DNA of 64,000 nt. Origin: Desulfovibrio sp. ZJ369 (GTDB taxonomy: Bacteria; Desulfobacterota; Desulfovibrionia; Desulfovibrionales; Desulfovibrionaceae). Position numbers and translations under genes: made by a program. Each line of letters begins with the position of its first letter. The first letter of the stretch is position 1. The notes beneath the pieces were generated by a model. It saw only the letters and a program-made list of their open reading frames with translations. It did no database searches and was not told the DNA's origin. This document shows, piece after piece, positions 52,970 to 62,326 of this stretch. The stretch covers positions 1 to 64,000 of the forward strand of contig NZ_JAAKEI010000011.1 of the NCBI RefSeq assembly GCF_011039085.1. The letters run 5' to 3'.

Positions 52970-53280
52970 GCGTCTGCGAGCGGGCTTCAGCAAGCCCGCG
53001 CACAGAGCCAGAGCAATTTCACTTTGAAATTGCTCTGGCGGCCGCGGGAGCGGACGCCCGCGTTTTCACCCCGGCGTTTTTGCTGTCGCGCTCCCCTGCG
53101 TCATGTTGCCGCGCCCCGGAGCAGATTGCCTTTGAAATGTTGCGCTTTTGCAAAGGCTCATGCAGCCGGCAGCCTGGGCAGGTTGGAAAACGACGGCGGC
53201 AAAGCCGCGCTGTCGGCCGCCTGACGCCATGAGCCTGTCAATAACCGAGCGGATCCGCGGGTCCGTTTTAAGGAGCCTTT
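52970..53280. other. Intergenic region inside the glycogen block
   Basis: 311 bp without a gene. It holds the palindrome at 53008-53038 and a second, looser TAGAGC-type stretch near 53118-53160 (GAGCAGATTGCCTTTG...CAAAGG). Confidence 0.5.
53008..53038. repeat. TAGAGC-family palindrome (CCAGAGC variant)
   Basis: CCAGAGCAATTTC (53008-53020) and GAAATTGCTCTGG (53026-53038) form a perfect 13-bp stem with a 5-nt loop, 39 nt after the GH57 stop. Confidence 0.75.
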
Positions 53281-56200
53281 ATGGATTTCGACAACGTCCC
53301 TGTAACCCTCTTTGAAGTGAGTTGGGAAGTTTGCAACAAGGTCGGGGGCATCTACACCGTGGTCAGCAGCAAGGCCCTGCAGGCCGTGGAGACCTTCGGC
53401 GAGGATTATTTTCTCCTGGGCCCGGCCCTGCAACAGAACGCGGACTTTGAAGAAACCGACGAGCATATCTGGGACTCCCTGCGGCTTGTTCTGAACAGCC
53501 GGGATCTCAAATGCCGCCTGGGCCGCTGGAACATACCGGGCAGGCCCAAAGCCATTCTGGTGGACTTTTCCAAACGCTACGCCACCAACCAACTGCTCTA
53601 CGATCTCTGGAAAAATTACGGCGTGGATTCGCTTTCCGGCGGCTGGGACTATACTGAGCCGGTGATGTTCGCCACGGCCTGCGGCGAAGTGATCGCCGCG
53701 ATACATGAAAGTCTGGTGCATCCCCTGGGCGGCCGCTCGGTGGGGCTTTTTCACGAATGGATGTGCGGCGCCGGGCTGCTGACCGTGAAAAAAATGGCGC
53801 CGGAAGTGGGCACGGTCTTTACCACCCACGCCACCATCCTCGGCCGCTCCCTGGCCGGCGCCGGACGCGATATTTACAGCAACCTGCGCGGCATCAACCC
53901 GGCCAATGAGGCCGCGGCCGCAAACATCACGGCCAAATGGTCCATGGAAAGCGCCTCGGCCCGCGAGGCAGACGCTTTCACCACCGTGAGCCCGATCACC
54001 AGCGAGGAATCCACGGTGCTTCTGGGCCGCCAGCCCGACGTGATCACGGTTAACGGCCTGGACATGGCCGTGATTCCCGATTTTTCGGAAGATCGCCGCG
54101 AACCCCTGGCAAACCGCGCCAAAATCCTGGAGGCGGCCGGCCGCTTCCTGCGCTGCAAAATGCCGGAAAACACCCGCATTTTCGCCATTTCCGGGCGCTA
54201 CGAGATGCACAACAAGGGCGTCGACGTCTTTTTGGAAGCCCTGGCCCGCGCGGATCAAAACCTGGCGGGCACGGAAACCTCGATCCTGGTGCTCTGCCTG
54301 GTCATGGGCGGCCACACCGGCGTGAACCCGGCCGCGGTTTCCGGCGATCCCGCGGCCAACGACAACGGGCGGCCCTTCATCAGCACCCATTTCGTCTGGA
54401 ACGCGCCGCAGGATCCGATCATCAACGCCTGCCGCCGTCTGGGTCTGGACAACAGTTGCGACAAGCACGTCAAGGTGATCTTTGTGCCGGCCATGCTGGA
54501 CGGCAACGACGGTTTCCTGAACATGCCCTATGAACAGGTCATCGCGGCCTGCGACATCGGCTTCTTCCCTTCCTGGTACGAGCCCTGGGGCTATACCCCG
54601 CAGGAATGCGCGGCCTGGTCCGTGCCGACCCTGACCACGGATCTTTCGGGCTTCGGCATGTGGGCCCGCCAACTTACCCAGGAATGGACCGAGCCGCGGC
54701 CCGGCGTGCAGGTGATGCCCCGGCGCGGCAGCAACTTTGATCAAACCGTGGCGGCCCTGCACGAGTATGTGCTTCAGGGCGCGGCCTGCCCGCCGGATGA
54801 GCTGGCCCTGTGGCGCAAAAACGCGCGCGCCGTGGCCGAGCAGACGTCCTGGAGCTACTTTTTCGACAACTATCTTCAGGCCTTCCGGCTGGCGCTGGAA
54901 AAGGCCGCGGAGCGCGGCAGCCATGAGCTGAACAGCCGCGAGTCCCTGAACCGGATTCTTACGGCCTCCTGTTCTGTGACGCCCTTTCTGCGGCCGATCA
55001 TGGCCGTGGCCGAAGTGCCCAAGGCCCTTGCGCGCCTGCGCGAGCTGGCTGCAAACCTCTGGTGGTGCTGGCACGACAATGCCAAAGCCCTGTTCATGGC
55101 CATGAGCCCCCAGCTTTGGGACGAATGCCGCAACCCCATCCGGATGATCGAAGAGGCTGCCCCGGAACGCCTCAATTACCTGATCTCCAATGAGGAATAC
55201 ATGCGGCTCTACAACGAGACGCTGGCCGAGTTCGACGCCTATATGGCCGAGCCGCAACGCGCCCTGAGCGAAAACGTGACGCCCGATCATCCCATTGCCT
55301 ATTTCTCCACCGAGTACGGGCTGCATGAGTCCATTCCCATTTATTCCGGCGGGTTGGGCGTGCTTTCCGGGGATCATCTGAAATCCGCCTCGGATATGGG
55401 CGTGCCGCTGATCGGCATCGGCCTGCTCTACAAGAACGGCTATTTCAAACAGGAAATCGACCCCAACGGCCGTCAGATAGCCCAGTACCCCCTGAACAAC
55501 TTCGGGCAACTGCCCGTCAGGCTGGTCTATGACGACGCGGGCGCGCCCGTCTTTGTCCAACTGGAGCTGCCCGGGCGGATTCTTTTTGCCCGCGTCTGGA
55601 AAATGCAGGTGGGGCGCGTCACTCTCTACCTCATGGACACGGACACCCGCCGCAATACCGAAGAAGACCGCCAGATTACCGACAAGCTGTATGAGGCCAA
55701 CCGCGAAATACGGCTCTTGCAGGAAATGCTGCTGGGCATGGGCGGCATGCGCCTGATCCGCACCCTGGGCCTTGCCCCGCATGTCTACCATATGAATGAA
55801 GGCCATTCGGCCTTTATGGTCATTGAGCGCCTGCAGGAATGCATGAGCATGGGCATGAGCTATGACGAGGCCGCGGTACGGGTGCGCTCCAATACGGTGT
55901 TTACCACGCATACCCCGGTGCCTGCGGGCAACGAGGCCTTTTCGCTGGATCTCATGGGCCGCTATTTCGGCGGCATTGCCGCCAGTCTGGGCCTTTCCTG
56001 GCAGCAGTTCGTGCAGCTCGGCCAGATGGAGGGCGGCAACAGCCAGGCGTTTGAAATGACCGTTCTGGCCCTGCGCCTTTCGGGCAAGGCCAACGGCGTG
56101 AGCCGCCTGCACGGCGAGGTTTCGCGCCACATGTGGAACAAGCTCTGGAAAAGCCTGCCCCTGGCCGAGACGCCCATCGGCCATGTGACCAACGGCGTGC

Positions 56201-57531
56201 ATACGCCCTCCTATGTGGGCATGCATATGCACGAGCTTCTCAATCAATACCTGGGCCCGGACTGGCTTTCGGCCCGGCCGGACTCCCCGGTCTGGGACAA
56301 GGTGGACGCCATCCCGGACGAGCAGTACTGGACGACGCGCATGACCCAGAAAGAGGATCTTCTGGACTTTCTGCGCGCGCGCATTCCGGGCTTTGCGCAA
56401 AAATTCAAGCTCGCCAGAGCCCAGCAAGAGCGGATGGAGAGCCTGCTCAAACCCAACACCCTGATTATCGGTTTTGCCCGGCGCTTTGCGCCCTACAAGC
56501 GGGCCACCCTGCTCTTTGCCGATCCCGACAGGCTGGCGCGGATTCTGAACACTCCCCAGCGTCCGGTCTGCCTCGTCTTTGCGGGCAAGGCGCACCCGGC
56601 CGACGAAGCGGGGATCAATCTGATCCAGGAAGTGCTGCGCATGAGCCAGGACGAGCGTTTTCTGGGCCGGATCTTCTTTATTGAAGATTACAGCCTGGCA
56701 GTCTCCCGGGTCATGTCCCAGGGCTGCGACGTCTGGCTGAACACCCCGCGCCGCCCGCATGAGGCATCGGGCACCAGCGGCATGAAGCTGACGGTCAACG
56801 GCGGCATCAATCTGAGCATATCCGACGGCTGGTGGTGCGAGGGCTATAACCGGCAAAACGGCTGGACCATCGGCCCGGTGGTCACCACCGAACTGCCCAG
56901 CGGCGAGCAGAACGACTACGCGGATGCCGAATCCCTCTATTCCCTGCTGGAGACAGCCGTGCTGCCGCTCTACTTCGACACTGACAGCGCCGGGCTGCCC
57001 GCCAGTTGGATCGCCATGTCCAAGCGCTCCCTGAAAAGCCTTACAGCCATGTACAGCAGCAACCGCATGCTCCATGACTATATCCAGCAGGCCTATCTGC
57101 CGAGCGCCAAACGCCGCGACCTCCTGGCCGAAAACGACTGGGCGCTCTGCCGCGAGCTGGCGGCCTGGCTGAGCAACCTGCCGGTACGCTTCGGCACGGT
57201 GAAGATGGAAGAGATCATCATCAGCGGCGCGGACGGCAACACCATGACCTGCGGCGAGCCGATCAGCGTGCGGGTGCACGCGCATCTGGGCGAGATGCAG
57301 CCCGAGGAAATCCTGGCTCAACTGGTCATCGGCCCGGCCCACGGCAACGGCAACTTCCGCCAACCGCCGGAAGTGTTGCGCCTGCGGCCCCGGCAGTCCG
57401 AGAACGGCATGGAATACTCCGTGACCTATATCCCCACGCACAGCGGGCATTACCGCTACGGCATCAGGCTTCTGCCCGTGCATAAGGGCCTGGGGACGCC
57501 CCTGGACACCGGCCTGGTGCTCTGGGGATAA
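53281..57531 (+). CDS. Glycogen synthase (GT3-like) - alpha-glucan phosphorylase (GT35) fusion
   Basis: 1416 residues, two enzymes in one chain. Residues about 1-550 resemble the eukaryotic-type GT3 glycogen synthase: VSWEVCNKVGGIYTVVSSKA, GLFHEWMCGAGLL, GRYEMHNKGVDVFLEALARA, WYEPWGYTPQECAAWSVPTLTTDLSGFG. From about 575 a short-type phosphorylase begins with LRELAANLWWCWHDNAKALF, then STEYGLHESIPIYSGGLGVLSGDHLKSASD, HMNEGHSAFM, VTNGVHTPSY, RRFAPYKRATLLF, and the PLP-Lys at about 1169 in GTSGMKLTVNGG. It probably joins glucan elongation and phosphorolysis for flux control. A CBM-like domain ends the chain. The ribosome site before 53281 reads AAGGAG. Confidence 0.93.
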   Translation: MDFDNVPVTLFEVSWEVCNKVGGIYTVVSSKALQAVETFGEDYFLLGPALQQNADFEETDEHIWDSLRLVLNSRDLKCRLGRWNIPGRPKAILVDFSKRYATNQLLYDLWKNYGVDSLSGGWDYTEPVMFATACGEVIAAIHESLVHPLGGRSVGLFHEWMCGAGLLTVKKMAPEVGTVFTTHATILGRSLAGAGRDIYSNLRGINPANEAAAANITAKWSMESASAREADAFTTVSPITSEESTVLLGRQPDVITVNGLDMAVIPDFSEDRREPLANRAKILEAAGRFLRCKMPENTRIFAISGRYEMHNKGVDVFLEALARADQNLAGTETSILVLCLVMGGHTGVNPAAVSGDPAANDNGRPFISTHFVWNAPQDPIINACRRLGLDNSCDKHVKVIFVPAMLDGNDGFLNMPYEQVIAACDIGFFPSWYEPWGYTPQECAAWSVPTLTTDLSGFGMWARQLTQEWTEPRPGVQVMPRRGSNFDQTVAALHEYVLQGAACPPDELALWRKNARAVAEQTSWSYFFDNYLQAFRLALEKAAERGSHELNSRESLNRILTASCSVTPFLRPIMAVAEVPKALARLRELAANLWWCWHDNAKALFMAMSPQLWDECRNPIRMIEEAAPERLNYLISNEEYMRLYNETLAEFDAYMAEPQRALSENVTPDHPIAYFSTEYGLHESIPIYSGGLGVLSGDHLKSASDMGVPLIGIGLLYKNGYFKQEIDPNGRQIAQYPLNNFGQLPVRLVYDDAGAPVFVQLELPGRILFARVWKMQVGRVTLYLMDTDTRRNTEEDRQITDKLYEANREIRLLQEMLLGMGGMRLIRTLGLAPHVYHMNEGHSAFMVIERLQECMSMGMSYDEAAVRVRSNTVFTTHTPVPAGNEAFSLDLMGRYFGGIAASLGLSWQQFVQLGQMEGGNSQAFEMTVLALRLSGKANGVSRLHGEVSRHMWNKLWKSLPLAETPIGHVTNGVHTPSYVGMHMHELLNQYLGPDWLSARPDSPVWDKVDAIPDEQYWTTRMTQKEDLLDFLRARIPGFAQKFKLARAQQERMESLLKPNTLIIGFARRFAPYKRATLLFADPDRLARILNTPQRPVCLVFAGKAHPADEAGINLIQEVLRMSQDERFLGRIFFIEDYSLAVSRVMSQGCDVWLNTPRRPHEASGTSGMKLTVNGGINLSISDGWWCEGYNRQNGWTIGPVVTTELPSGEQNDYADAESLYSLLETAVLPLYFDTDSAGLPASWIAMSKRSLKSLTAMYSSNRMLHDYIQQAYLPSAKRRDLLAENDWALCRELAAWLSNLPVRFGTVKMEEIIISGADGNTMTCGEPISVRVHAHLGEMQPEEILAQLVIGPAHGNGNFRQPPEVLRLRPRQSENGMEYSVTYIPTHSGHYRYGIRLLPVHKGLGTPLDTGLVLWG

Positions 57532-57573
57532 AAACGCGCGGCTTGCCCTGCGCGTGCAGGGCAAGGCATGATT

Positions 57574-57610
57574 TAGAGCGTTTTGCTAATTTTATTAGCA
57601 AAACGCTCTA
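57574..57610. repeat. TAGAGC palindromic repeat (perfect)
   Basis: TAGAGCGTTTTGCTAAT and ATTAGCAAAACGCTCTA around TTT: a perfect 17-bp inverted repeat, the best-preserved copy in the window. Confidence 0.9.
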
Positions 57611-57615
57611 ACTTA

Positions 57616-57660
57616 TTTTTTTGATTGAAAATATTCATTTTCAATCAAAAAAACGCTCTA
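57616..57660. repeat. TAGAGC repeat, GATTGAAAAT subfamily (short)
   Basis: TTGATTGAAAAT/ATTTTCAATCAA core followed by AAAAACGCTCTA. On the minus strand its TAG is the stop codon of the amidohydrolase gene. Confidence 0.75.
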
Positions 57661-58866
57661 ATAGGTCAGGGCCTGCGGCAGCACGCAGAAGGTTGCCGGG
57701 GCGCCGGGCGTCAGGCGGCCGCCTGCGGCAAGGCCCAGAGCCGCCGCGCCGTTGACCGTCAAAAGCCGCACCAGGGCTTCCGGGGGCACGTCCAGGGTTT
57801 CGCGCAGATAGACGGCCTCCCGGCGCACATCCAGATCGCTGTTGGAGGTCAGCCCGTCCGTGCCCAGACAGAGCAGGCCGCCGTTTTCCATCAACGCGCG
57901 CACCGGCGGCGTGCCCACGCCCAGATTGCGGTTGGAGCGCGGGCAAAGGCACAAGGCCGTGCCCCCTGCGGCCAGAGCTTCCACCTCCTGCGCGTCCAGC
58001 TGCACCCCGTGCACAGCCAACGCGCCCGGCCCCAGAAGGCCGAGCGAGGCCGCATAGGCCAGGGGCCGCATGCCCGGCGGCCGCCAGCCTTGCGGCAAGA
58101 CCACATTTTCGTAGCAGTCGCGCAAGGGGCCGTCGCCCGTGGTCAGCAATTGCGTTTCTTCCGGCGATTCGGCCAAATGGAAGCTGAAAACCTTGCCGCG
58201 CGCCGCGCAGGCCTTTCGCGCCGCGCGCAGCACGTCTGGAGCCGTGGAATACAGGGCATGCCCGGCAGGCGCGCAGCGGGCCGCCAGAAAAGGCTGTGCA
58301 GCCAGGGCGGCGCGGCAGCGCGGCGGCCAGGGGCGCGCATCATCCACAAAGGGCGGCCCGAAGCCGAACCATTCGCAGAAATGGCTCACGTCCAGGCCCA
58401 TCTCGCGGCAGGCTTTGTCCGCCAGGGCCAGACCGCGGGCCAGAGAGCCGGTCACATTGCCCGCATGCGCCGTGCCCGTGCCCGCCAGATCCGCGCAGGC
58501 GCTTGCCAGAGCCTCGGCCACCTCATTCTCTGAGGATGCGCCAAGCAGCGGGATGAGGCTCGCCAGCCAGGGCGTGAAGCCCTTGCCCCAGAGCGTGCGC
58601 CCGGCCAGGTGCGAGAGCTCCAGATGCAGATGCGCGTTGACGCAGCCCGGCGCCAGACAGACCGGCCCCACGTCGCGCACGCGCGCGCCAACGGGCAGAC
58701 GGGCCTGCGCCCAGGGGCGCACGTCTTCCACCAGCCCGCCGCGCACCAGGATCACGGCGTTGTCGATCTTTTTCAGGGCCGCGAAAAGCTGCGCGCCTCT
58801 GGCCGGGCTTTCGCCGGCCAGGGTCAGCACGCTTTTGGCCCGGATGGCCAGAACCGGCGCAGTCAT
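57658..58866 (-). CDS. Amidohydrolase-family deaminase-like protein
   Basis: 402 residues of the amidohydrolase superfamily (SsnA/TrzN/guanine- or S-adenosylhomocysteine-deaminase branch). Metal motif CVNAHLHLEL (His-x-His, about 78-81), distal His in FSFHLAESPEE (about 228) and AVHGVQLDAQEVEAL (about 280), and Asp in LCLGTDGLTSNSDLDVRREA (about 335). It probably hydrolyses a C-N bond in a purine or modified nucleoside; the exact substrate is unclear. It lies 21 nt downstream of the YitT gene in the same operon. The stop codon is part of the repeat at 57616-57660. Confidence 0.8.
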   Translation of the reverse strand: MTAPVLAIRAKSVLTLAGESPARGAQLFAALKKIDNAVILVRGGLVEDVRPWAQARLPVGARVRDVGPVCLAPGCVNAHLHLELSHLAGRTLWGKGFTPWLASLIPLLGASSENEVAEALASACADLAGTGTAHAGNVTGSLARGLALADKACREMGLDVSHFCEWFGFGPPFVDDARPWPPRCRAALAAQPFLAARCAPAGHALYSTAPDVLRAARKACAARGKVFSFHLAESPEETQLLTTGDGPLRDCYENVVLPQGWRPPGMRPLAYAASLGLLGPGALAVHGVQLDAQEVEALAAGGTALCLCPRSNRNLGVGTPPVRALMENGGLLCLGTDGLTSNSDLDVRREAVYLRETLDVPPEALVRLLTVNGAAALGLAAGGRLTPGAPATFCVLPQALTY

Positions 58867-58887
58867 GGCTTGCCCCGCCCGCTGGTC

Positions 58888-59754
58888 TCAATAACTTCTG
58901 CGGGCAAACTGGCCGCCGGAGACGTAAAACGTATTTTCCACGATGAAGAGCGCATGAGGATCAATGGCATAGACCAGATTTTCCAAACGCTTGAGAGCCA
59001 CATTGTTGGTCACGGTGAGCAGAATTTCGCGATCCGAGCCGGAATAGGCCCCCTTGCCCCGCAGCATGGTGGCCCCGAAACGCTCGCTGACCAGAATGCC
59101 CTCGCCGATTTCCTCGCCGTGATCGGAAATGATCAGCACCAGCTTGCGCCGGTTGAACATGCCCAGCACATATTCCAGGGTATTGGCGGAAATGAACATC
59201 ATGATCATGGAAGCCACGATCAGATCCAGCGAAAGGCGGAACGCGCCGATCATGAAAATCAGGGCGTTGACCCCGAAACTGAACTGGCCGATGGGGATGT
59301 TCCAGCGCTCTTTCAGGGCCACGGCAATAATGTCCGTGCCGCCGCCGCTGCCCAGGGTGCGCAGCATGATGCCCACGCCCGCGCCGTGCAGCACCCCGGC
59401 CACCACAGCGGCGTAAAGCTCGTTGTCCACGGGTATCCGGAAGGTGATGAACATGCCGAACACAAAGGTGCAGACCGTGCCGTAGGCCGTATAGAGCAAA
59501 AAACGCCGCCCCACGAAAAACCAGCCCCATACGCAGATCGGCACGGAGAGCAGCAGATACCAGCTCAGGGGCGTGAGCAGATCCGTGCAGTACCAGATCA
59601 GCAGCGCCACGCCCAGAATGCCCCCGGCCAGAAAGTCGTGCGGCGCGGCCACGCTCTGAATGCAGACGGTCACCAGCAGCGCGCCCAGCGTGAGCCAGAG
59701 CAGATTCCACCAGACGGATTCGGCCAGCCGGCGATTATAGGTATACAGCTTCAT
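58888..59754 (-). CDS. YitT-family membrane protein (DUF161/DUF2179)
   Basis: 288 residues: five to six membrane helices (about 15-175) including AGGILGVALLIWYCTDLL and GVLHGAGVGIMLRTLGSGGGTDIIAVALKER, then a soluble DUF2179 domain (about 205-285) with SERFGATMLRGKGAYSGSDREILLTVTNN. Members are putative transporters or regulators of unknown substrate. Upstream partner of the amidohydrolase; the two may form a small operon. Confidence 0.88.
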   Translation of the reverse strand: MKLYTYNRRLAESVWWNLLWLTLGALLVTVCIQSVAAPHDFLAGGILGVALLIWYCTDLLTPLSWYLLLSVPICVWGWFFVGRRFLLYTAYGTVCTFVFGMFITFRIPVDNELYAAVVAGVLHGAGVGIMLRTLGSGGGTDIIAVALKERWNIPIGQFSFGVNALIFMIGAFRLSLDLIVASMIMMFISANTLEYVLGMFNRRKLVLIISDHGEEIGEGILVSERFGATMLRGKGAYSGSDREILLTVTNNVALKRLENLVYAIDPHALFIVENTFYVSGGQFARRSY

Positions 59755-59894
59755 CTTCTCTCTTGTGCGCCCGCAAAAGGGCAGGCAGCTTTTCGGATCC
59801 GGTCCATGCCGCGGGCAGCAAAGCGGCGGGAAGGCGGATTGCCGCGCCCTGTGCCGTGAAGCCGCGCTTTTTGCGCGGGCCCCCTACGGGAACC

Positions 59895-60692
59895 CTACAG
59901 GATGCCCCAGAGCATTTTCATGGCCACGATGATCAGAAAAACGGCAAAAGCGCGCTTGAGTTTGGCCGTGGGCAGGGAGTGGGAAAGCCGGGCCCCCAGC
60001 GGGGCCGTGAGATAACTGGCCACGGCAATGCCCAACAGGGCCCAGAGATGCACGAAACCCAGGGTGTACGCGGGCAGATCCGGCCGCCCCCAGCCGCCGA
60101 TGATGTAACTCAGAGAGCCTGCCACGGCAATGGGAAAGCCGATGGCCGCCGAGGTGCCCACCGCTTCATGCAGGGGAACATTGCAAAAACTCATGAAAGG
60201 CACGGAGAGCGTGCCGCCGCCGATGCCCACAAAGCTCGAAATCAGGCCGATGCCCGTTCCCGCGGCGCTGGTGCCGGGAAAGCCGGGCATATTGCGGCTG
60301 GCCGGGGGCCGGTAGTTGGAAAGCATCTGAGCCGAAACCACCATCAGAAAGCAGATGAAGAATATCTTCAGAAAAAGCGTGGGCATGTGCGTGGCCACCA
60401 GGCCGCCCGCAAAGGTGCCCAGCAGGATGCCCGGCGTGATGTTGCGGAAAATGTCCCAGTGCACGGCCCCCCGCGCGTTGTGGGCGCGGGCGCTGGAAAT
60501 GGAAGTGATCACGATGCTGGCCAGCGAGGTGCCCAGGGCCAGCTGCTGCACATACTGCGGCGGCACGCCCTGGGAAGGAAAGATGGCCACCAGCATGGGC
60601 ACGATCACAATGCCGCCGCCCACGCCCAGAAGCCCGGCCAGCACGCCCGCCACCGCGCCACAGCAAAGATAGACCGCAAGAGAAAGTAGCAT
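59895..60692 (-). CDS. TauE/SafE-family anion exporter
   Basis: 265 residues, about eight helices. The repeated motif GLLGVGGGIVIVPML (about 19-33) and SFVGIGGGTLSVPFMSF (about 145-161) with LHEAVGTSAAIGFP is diagnostic of the TauE/SafE family, which exports sulfite, sulfoacetate or related anions. In a sulfonate-using organism it could release sulfur oxyanions, but it lies 50 kb from tpa. The start at 60692 has AGGAG upstream; a longer frame from 60752 lacks a ribosome site and a hydrophobic start. Confidence 0.88.
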   Translation of the reverse strand: MLLSLAVYLCCGAVAGVLAGLLGVGGGIVIVPMLVAIFPSQGVPPQYVQQLALGTSLASIVITSISSARAHNARGAVHWDIFRNITPGILLGTFAGGLVATHMPTLFLKIFFICFLMVVSAQMLSNYRPPASRNMPGFPGTSAAGTGIGLISSFVGIGGGTLSVPFMSFCNVPLHEAVGTSAAIGFPIAVAGSLSYIIGGWGRPDLPAYTLGFVHLWALLGIAVASYLTAPLGARLSHSLPTAKLKRAFAVFLIIVAMKMLWGIL

Positions 60693-61060
60693 GGATGTCT
60701 CCTGAAAATGTGAAAAAGGGGCCGGAACCTGTCCGCTTTTCATCGGAAGCATCCGGAAAAAACGCTCCGGGAATACGCGCTGTGCAGCCCGCGCCGGGTG
60801 ATTTGCGACGCACCCGGCCAGACCGGCACAAAGCCTTCCGTTTCCTGGAAGTCATTGCAGGAATGACTTCTCCTGTCAGGCGAGAGCCTGACGCGGCGGC
60901 ATAGCCGCCGGGAACGAGCCGAAAACCGCGTTTTTTGGCGAAGTGCCCCGCATACATCGTCCAGAGGGCGATTTGTAAGATAAGTTCTAGTCAAAGCCCT
61001 TCCCAGCGTCAACAGACTTTTTTCTTTACAAAGCTCCGCAGCGCGCCTAACATTTTTGGC
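60693..61060. other. Divergent region exporter / pyrimidine genes
   Basis: No gene supported. GC-rich first part, then an AT-richer stretch (60960-61060) that probably contains the pyr promoter; no clear -35/-10 pair is visible. Confidence 0.4.
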
Positions 61061-61204
61061 ATGAAGCCGTTTGAAGCGCATCTGCCGAAAATTTCCGGGC
61101 CCAGACCGAAACATGCCGGAACGGCCGGATGCTTCGGCATTTCCGGGTCCGCGAGCTGTTTGTTTTTCATTTTCCCCGTTGACGCCAGCGGGGCTTTTTT
61201 TTAA
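61061..61204 (+). CDS. Candidate pyrL-like leader peptide of the pyrBC operon
   Basis: A 47-codon ORF starting MKPFEAHLPKISGPRP and ending CLFFIFPVDASGAFF just before pyrB. Its 3' part overlaps a T-rich stretch (61159-61176) and then the terminator hairpin at 61174-61202, with the Phe codons falling in the T-runs. E. coli pyrL has the same plan: a U-rich pause site, a terminator inside the leader coding region, and a GAFF near the T-run. Start choice is uncertain because no good ribosome site precedes 61061; the frame remains open upstream to 60935. Confidence 0.55.
   Translation: MKPFEAHLPKISGPRPKHAGTAGCFGISGSASCLFFIFPVDASGAFF
61174..61202 (+). terminator. Attenuator-like terminator immediately upstream of pyrB
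   Basis: CCCCGTT (61174-61180) pairs with AGCGGGG (61187-61193, one G-T pair), loop GACGCC, then C and eight T ending 21 nt before the pyrB ATG. A factor-independent terminator inside the leader would block pyrB unless overridden. Confidence 0.75.
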
Positions 61205-61222
61205 CCGCGAGGGCCCGCGCCC

Positions 61223-62191
61223 ATGACTACCGACAACCGCTATCACTGGCCTCACAAGGATCTGCTGGACGTCACCCAGTTGAGCAGGGAGGACGTGCTG
61301 CATGTGCTGGATCTGGCCGCCCGCTTCCGGGAAATCAACCGCCGCCCCATCAAGAAGGTGCCCACGCTCAAGGGCAAGACCGTGGTGCTTTTTTTTGTGG
61401 AAAACAGCACCCGCACCAAAACTTCCTTTGACGTGGCGGGCAAGCGCCTGTCCGCCGATACCTATTCCCTTGCCAGAACCGGCTCCAGCCTGAACAAGGG
61501 CGAAAGCCTCAAGGACACGGCCCTGACCTTGCAGGCCATGGGGCCGGACGTGATCGTGATCCGCCACTCCAGCAGCGGCGCGGCGGCCTTTCTGGCCGAT
61601 CTGCTGCCCTGCGGCATCGTCAACGGGGGCGACGGCTGGCACGCCCACCCCACCCAGGCCCTTCTGGACTGCTTCAGCCTGCGCGAGACCTGGGGCGACG
61701 ACTTCGCCGGACGCAGCCTGTTGATTCTGGGCGACATCGCGCACAGCCGGGTGGCCCGCTCCAATGTGCATCTGCTCAGCCTGCTTGGGGTCAAGGTCCG
61801 GCTCTGCGCGCCGCGCACCCTGCTGCCCGCGGGCGTGGAAACCTGGCCGGTGGAGGTCTTTTGCGATCTGCGCAGCGCCGTGCGCGACGTGGACGCGGTC
61901 ATGTGCCTGCGCCTGCAACTGGAACGCCAGCAGGCCGGGCTCTTGCCGGATCTGGCCGAATACTCGCGCCGCTTCTGCCTGGGCCCGGCGCATCTGGCCC
62001 TGGCTCGGCCCGATGCCAAAGTGCTGCACCCCGGCCCCTTGAACCGGGGTCTGGAAATCTCCCCTGAAATAGCCGACGCGCCCGCCAGCCTGGTGCTCAA
62101 CCAGGTGGCCGCGGGCGTGGCCACGCGCATGGCCGTGCTCTATCTGCTGGCCAGGCGCGACGCGGCAGGAGAGCAAGAGGGAAACTGCTGA
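61223..62191 (+). CDS. pyrB: Aspartate carbamoyltransferase catalytic subunit
   Basis: 322 residues condensing carbamoyl phosphate and aspartate, second step of UMP synthesis. Carbamoyl-phosphate loop [12 protein letters not shown] (about 59-70; more commonly EPSTRTRxSFE), [40 protein letters not shown], and [11 protein letters not shown] (about 275-285). Ribosome site GAGGG is weak, in line with coupling to the leader upstream. pyrC follows after 135 nt; no pyrI regulatory subunit is seen. Confidence 0.95.
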   Translation: MTTDNRYHWPHKDLLDVTQLSREDVLHVLDLAARFREINRRPIKKVPTLKGKTVVLFFVENSTRTKTSFDVAGKRLSADTYSLARTGSSLNKGESLKDTALTLQAMGPDVIVIRHSSSGAAAFLADLLPCGIVNGGDGWHAHPTQALLDCFSLRETWGDDFAGRSLLILGDIAHSRVARSNVHLLSLLGVKVRLCAPRTLLPAGVETWPVEVFCDLRSAVRDVDAVMCLRLQLERQQAGLLPDLAEYSRRFCLGPAHLALARPDAKVLHPGPLNRGLEISPEIADAPASLVLNQVAAGVATRMAVLYLLARRDAAGEQEGNC

Positions 62192-62326
62192 CCCGGCGGC
62201 AGGCCCGCAGGCGCGACGGTTGCGCCGCCCGGCGCGGCCACACGCCTGAATTGCGGGCGCGGTCGCCGCTCAAACAGTCTGGCAGCTCCCGCAGCGGGCT
62301 TTGTCAACATTCGGAGGAAACAAGGC

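Noticed and set aside
53158-57564. 1468-codon open frame on the minus strand opposite the glycogen synthase-phosphorylase gene
   Set aside because: A shadow of the third-position GC bias of the real plus-strand gene; its translation is low-complexity His/Gly/Ala-rich with no domain.
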